Assembly: GCA_948433885.1 (NCBI GenBank)
Contig: CAOJEC010000014.1
Location: 1-33,169 of the forward strand
DNA from: an uncultured bacterium
GTDB lineage: Bacteria > Bacillota_I > Bacilli_A > RF39 > UBA660
Length of the DNA stretch: 33,169 nt
Direction: 5' to 3'
Shown: positions 31,081 to 33,169 of the stretch, one piece after another
How the letters are laid out: each line of letters starts with the position of its first letter
Numbering within the stretch: the stretch's first letter is position 1
Notes under the pieces: model-generated
Told to the model about the DNA's origin: nothing
Databases searched by the model: none
What the model saw: only the letters and a program-made list of their open reading frames with translations
Made by a program: the position numbers and the translations under genes

Positions 31081-31676
31081 ATTCCATCATCCATCCTTCT
31101 ATATAAATTATTCTTATCTATATACTCGTAAACTGATTCATCCAAAAATTCTTTGACAGTCTCTTCTTCATTCAAAAGAGCCATTCTCACTTTAGTTGAA
31201 GACAAATCTCCTACTTCGACATTCGCGACAGTTATAGAACCTTCATAAAGAGAATAGCTGCTGACGATTTCTTCGACATCATCCCCGTTGCGGCGCGCAA
31301 CTAAAACATTGTAATTAGATAAAATGTACTCGTATCTTTTCCAAGAGTTCAATTCCCGAAGATTGTCAGTACCACACACGAAATATAATTGTACATCGGA
31401 ATACTTATCTCTCAATTTGTCCATCAACTGATAAGTAAACTCACAATCCCTAGTTCCTCCTATTTCTAAAACTGACATTTTATCGTGATCTCTCACCATC
31501 AATTTTAACATATTTACCCTGTCTTCAAAACTAGCAAGATTGCTTTTTGGATAAAAATCTCCTGTCGGCACGAATATAATTTCATCGACATAACCGTTTT
31601 CCATAAGTAACTCGGCGATTTGTTTATGAGACTTATGAGGAGGATTGAAGCATCCACCGAATACACCGATTTTCAT
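31077..31676 (-). CDS. nadD: Nicotinate-nucleotide adenylyltransferase
   Basis: 199 aa, the usual NadD length. The nucleotidyltransferase motif GGCFNPPHKSH (7-17) corresponds to GxFNPxHxGH. FVPTGDFYPKS (about 35-45), YFVCGTDNLREL (about 98-109) and LSSTKVR, equivalent to the ISSTxIR site, complete the family. It makes NaAD from NaMN and ATP. Second gene of the NAD operon: it starts 16 nt after nadE and overlaps pncC by 4 nt. Confidence 0.93.
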   Translation of the reverse strand: MKIGVFGGCFNPPHKSHKQIAELLMENGYVDEIIFVPTGDFYPKSNLASFEDRVNMLKLMVRDHDKMSVLEIGGTRDCEFTYQLMDKLRDKYSDVQLYFVCGTDNLRELNSWKRYEYILSNYNVLVARRNGDDVEEIVSSYSLYEGSITVANVEVGDLSSTKVRMALLNEEETVKEFLDESVYEYIDKNNLYRRMDDGI

Positions 31677-31692
31677 ATCGTATCACTCAAAA

Positions 31693-32457
31693 CTATGCAG
31701 ATTTTTTATATGTAGGTATGTTGAATTTGTGTAAATTGTTCGCGTGCAACTTGCGGATCTTCTCGGCAACTTTCTCATCCACTGCATTTTCATCTTCCAT
31801 GAAGGCTGCCACATCTGCATACTTGACTCCCAATTTGTCTTCATCACTTTGATTCGATAGACCATCATTAGGTTGCTTATATAATACTTTTTCAGGCACT
31901 TTCAAATATTCGCCAATCTTTATCACTTCTTCTACAGTGAAATCCGCAATCGGAGAAATATCATGAACAGAATCGCCACCTTTTGTAAAATACCCGACGT
32001 ACAATTCACATTTGTTACTAGTACCCGCGACCAAGTAAGTTTTACCTCTTAAACTAGAATACAAAGCAGCCAAATAATACAAAGTCGCCATTCTAAGTCT
32101 AGGCTTGAGATTTATATCGCTGTTTTTGAGATCACCTTCGCTGAATCCACCCAATCCTTCGAGTTCGTTCTTAAAGGTATCGAAAGTTCCTGTAATGTCG
32201 AAATTTATCAATTCGAATCCATAATAATCGCTGATCAATTTGGCGTCCGTTTTATCTTCTTCTTTAGAATGACAAGGCATCGTCACACCGATGACGTTTT
32301 CCTTGCCCAATGCTTCTACCATAAGTCCTGCCACTATTCCAGAGTCTTTGCCACCACTTATTCCCAATATAGCCCCACCGACTCCTGCAGATTTATAATA
32401 ATCTCTTATGAACTGCACCACCTTCTCAGTCTGTTCTTTTGCATCAAAATTTTTCAT
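31693..32457 (-). CDS. nadE: NH3-dependent NAD synthetase
   Basis: 254 aa. The PP-loop is SGGKDS in LGISGGKDSGIVAGL (about 33-47). LINFDITGTFDTF, NLKPRLRMATLYYLA, LVAGTSNKCELYVGYFTKGGDS and ISPIADFTVEEV match NadE. No glutaminase domain is present, so ammonia is the nitrogen donor. It converts NaAD to NAD+. First gene of the operon: a consensus promoter lies 88 nt upstream and a 15-bp palindrome sits in the leader. AGAAGG is the ribosome site; an ATG 18 nt further upstream lacks one. Confidence 0.94.
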   Translation of the reverse strand: MKNFDAKEQTEKVVQFIRDYYKSAGVGGAILGISGGKDSGIVAGLMVEALGKENVIGVTMPCHSKEEDKTDAKLISDYYGFELINFDITGTFDTFKNELEGLGGFSEGDLKNSDINLKPRLRMATLYYLAALYSSLRGKTYLVAGTSNKCELYVGYFTKGGDSVHDISPIADFTVEEVIKIGEYLKVPEKVLYKQPNDGLSNQSDEDKLGVKYADVAAFMEDENAVDEKVAEKIRKLHANNLHKFNIPTYKKSA

Positions 32458-32475
32458 AGTTTACCTTCTTTCCAT

Positions 32476-32512
32476 GAGTTTACTTATTAACAAAATATTA
32501 ATAAGTAAACTC
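32476..32512. promoter_or_regulatory. 15-bp palindrome in the nadE leader, candidate operator
   Basis: GAGTTTACTTATTAA (32476-32490) and TTAATAAGTAAACTC (32498-32512) form a perfect inverted repeat around CAAAATA. Each arm holds TTAATAAGT or its complement. The same 9-mer recurs at 32551-32559 between -10 and -35, and a near copy (ACTTTATTAA) is at 32586-32595. As RNA it is also a stable hairpin just before the ribosome site. Confidence 0.65.
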
Positions 32513-32517
32513 TAAAT

Positions 32518-32540
32518 GTAGCAAGCTTCTCGCTTGTTAC
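32518..32540. other. Stem-loop at the predicted nadE transcript start
   Basis: GTAGCAAGC (32518-32526) pairs with GCTTGTTAC (32532-32540) with one mismatch and a 5-nt loop. It could stabilise the 5' end of the NAD operon mRNA. Confidence 0.4.
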
Positions 32541-32544
32541 TAAC

Positions 32545-32573
32545 ATTATATTAATAAGTTGTGATTTTGTCAA
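32545..32573 (-). promoter_or_regulatory. Consensus promoter of the NAD operon
   Basis: TTGACA (32568-32573), exactly 17 nt, TATAAT (32545-32550): a perfect consensus promoter. The spacer ends in ACTTATTAA, one operator half-site, so a repressor bound there would block RNA polymerase directly. Confidence 0.85.
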
Positions 32574-32608
32574 CTTGTTTTTAACACTTTATTAATATTT
32601 ATGAAATT

Positions 32609-32902
32609 TTATGCAAACTCTCTATCTAACACATCCAAGATTATTGGGTATTCGTCGGGCAAATCGACAAAATCGTCCTGTCCTTCTCTACACATTCTCT
32701 TAAATCTCTCATAGTCGACGAACATTAATTCAGATATTTCTTCTTCCTGCATACTCATTTCGTCTAATCTTTTCGTAGTGTGTAGCAAGTACAAGTCATC
32801 ATATTCATTGTCTACAAATCCGTCATCATGTATAGGACTTCTCTTCTTGACGAGACCTGTGTTGTATCCATTCTCATCTAAAATATCGAACATTTCTTCC
32901 AT
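32609..32902 (-). pseudogene. Nudix gene with the catalytic box deleted
   Basis: 97 aa from the ATG at 32902 (weak site GAGAGTGA). Residues 1-23 (MFDILDENGYNTGLVKKRSPIHDDG) are the start of an Idi/YfcD-like Nudix protein, as in the intact gene at 24449. The next residues (FVDNEYDDLYLLHTTKRLDEMSMQEEEISELMFV in pieces, then YERFKRMCREGQ) are the end of the same fold. The middle of about 80-90 residues with the Nudix box is missing, in frame. A small stable product is possible, but it cannot be a Nudix hydrolase. It lies 53 nt downstream of tRNA-Val, probably in its transcript. Confidence 0.7.
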
Positions 32903-32955
32903 ACATTCACTCTCATTTCTTAAAATTAAAAAGCCTATATAGGCTAATTTTCTAA

Positions 32956-33032
32956 TGGTGAGCAATATAGGACTCGAACCTACGACCTCCACGATGTCAA
33001 CGTGGCGCTCTAACCAGCTGAGCTAATCACTC
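32956..33032 (-). tRNA. tRNA-Val (anticodon GAC)
   Basis: Minus-strand cloverleaf: acceptor GAGTGAT/ATTGCTC (with G-T pairs), D arm GCTC...GAGC, anticodon stem CCACG/CGTGG with loop TTGACAT (anticodon GAC), T arm GTAGG-TTCGAGT-CCTAT, and an encoded CCA (32956-32958). Confidence 0.93.
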
Positions 33033-33046
33033 ATAAGAACACATCT

Positions 33047-33075
33047 ATTATATAATCTCGATCGCATTTTGTCTA
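33047..33075 (-). promoter_or_regulatory. Promoter of tRNA-Val
   Basis: TAGACA (33070-33075), a 17-nt spacer and TATAAT (33047-33052), 14 nt before the tRNA 5' end. Nothing recognisable lies in 33076-33169. Confidence 0.75.
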
Positions 33076-33169
33076 GCAAAATTTTGTGCTTTACTGCCTC
33101 TCGTATATAGAACGCCCGACTTTGACACTTTTGAAAATAGGAATCGGCAAAGATTCTTTTATTATGGGA

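Noticed and set aside
16826-33120. Shared string GAACGCCCGAC near 16826 and near 33111
   Set aside because: It is 11 nt with no extension, context or symmetry; chance is likely.

Overview
The window is 33.2 kb of low-GC DNA (by eye roughly 35 % G+C) with a Gram-positive, Bacilli-like signature: AGGAGG ribosome sites, TTGACA/TATAAT promoters (often extended -10, TGnTATAAT), a T-box leader, a class B-type sortase with an NPQTF-type substrate, many small intrinsic terminators and tRNAs with an encoded CCA. An AspRS of the short archaeal-like type and a degenerate HisRS paralogue suggest an uncultured Firmicutes/Bacilli lineage (RF39- or Erysipelotrichia-like); I cannot name a genus. TAG, TGA and TAA all end real genes, so the standard code applies.

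Layout. 0.1-2.0 kb: small hypothetical genes and a Cdd1-type helix-hairpin-helix protein. 2.1-4.3 kb: a large kinase-phosphatase-RNA ligase fusion that looks like a complete RNA break repair enzyme. 4.3-8.7 kb: an AT-rich accessory island next to tRNA-Arg(CCG). It holds an R2K-type ATP-grasp gene, a frameshifted ORF6N/PLD-like gene, a gene remnant, an HMA-like protein, a candidate type I toxin-antitoxin locus and an IS200-like element. Its units share a 45-nt promoter/operator module (three gapless copies) and a terminator hairpin; two terminators also share a 36-nt trailer, and the hairpin recurs beside the tRNA gene. 8.9-14.7 kb: DUF378 protein, UPF0316 protein, a calcium P-type ATPase with a ClpB-D1-like AAA+ partner, a broken Rpn-type nuclease and a PH-like protein. 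14.9-16.4 kb: a translationally coupled UDG-like protein and ABC-type ATPase. 17.0-20.2 kb: a T-box-controlled operon (HisRS-like, pyrimidine 5'-nucleotidase-like, AspRS). 20.3-24.3 kb: cell-surface module (sortase, NPQTFD-anchored beta-helix protein, membrane-anchored GH3 hexosaminidase). 24.4-28.8 kb: Nudix, Ppx/GppA-like, hypothetical, membrane and GNAT genes. 28.9-32.6 kb: a five-gene NAD operon, nadE-nadD-pncC-nadK-nrtR-like, with a consensus promoter and repeated TTAATAAGT half-sites. 32.6-33.1 kb: an internally deleted Nudix gene and tRNA-Val(GAC).

How they work together. The NAD genes cover NMN deamidation, NaMN adenylation, amidation and NAD phosphorylation, with a Nudix-fold regulator in the same transcript; the nadK frame carries one in-frame TAG. 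Several other genes are visibly broken (ORF6N/PLD, Rpn, Nudix remnant), which means either an eroding genome or consensus errors. The strongest leads are the repeat-bounded island beside tRNA-Arg with its type I toxin locus, the kinase-phosphatase-ligase fusion and the UDG-like/ATPase pair.
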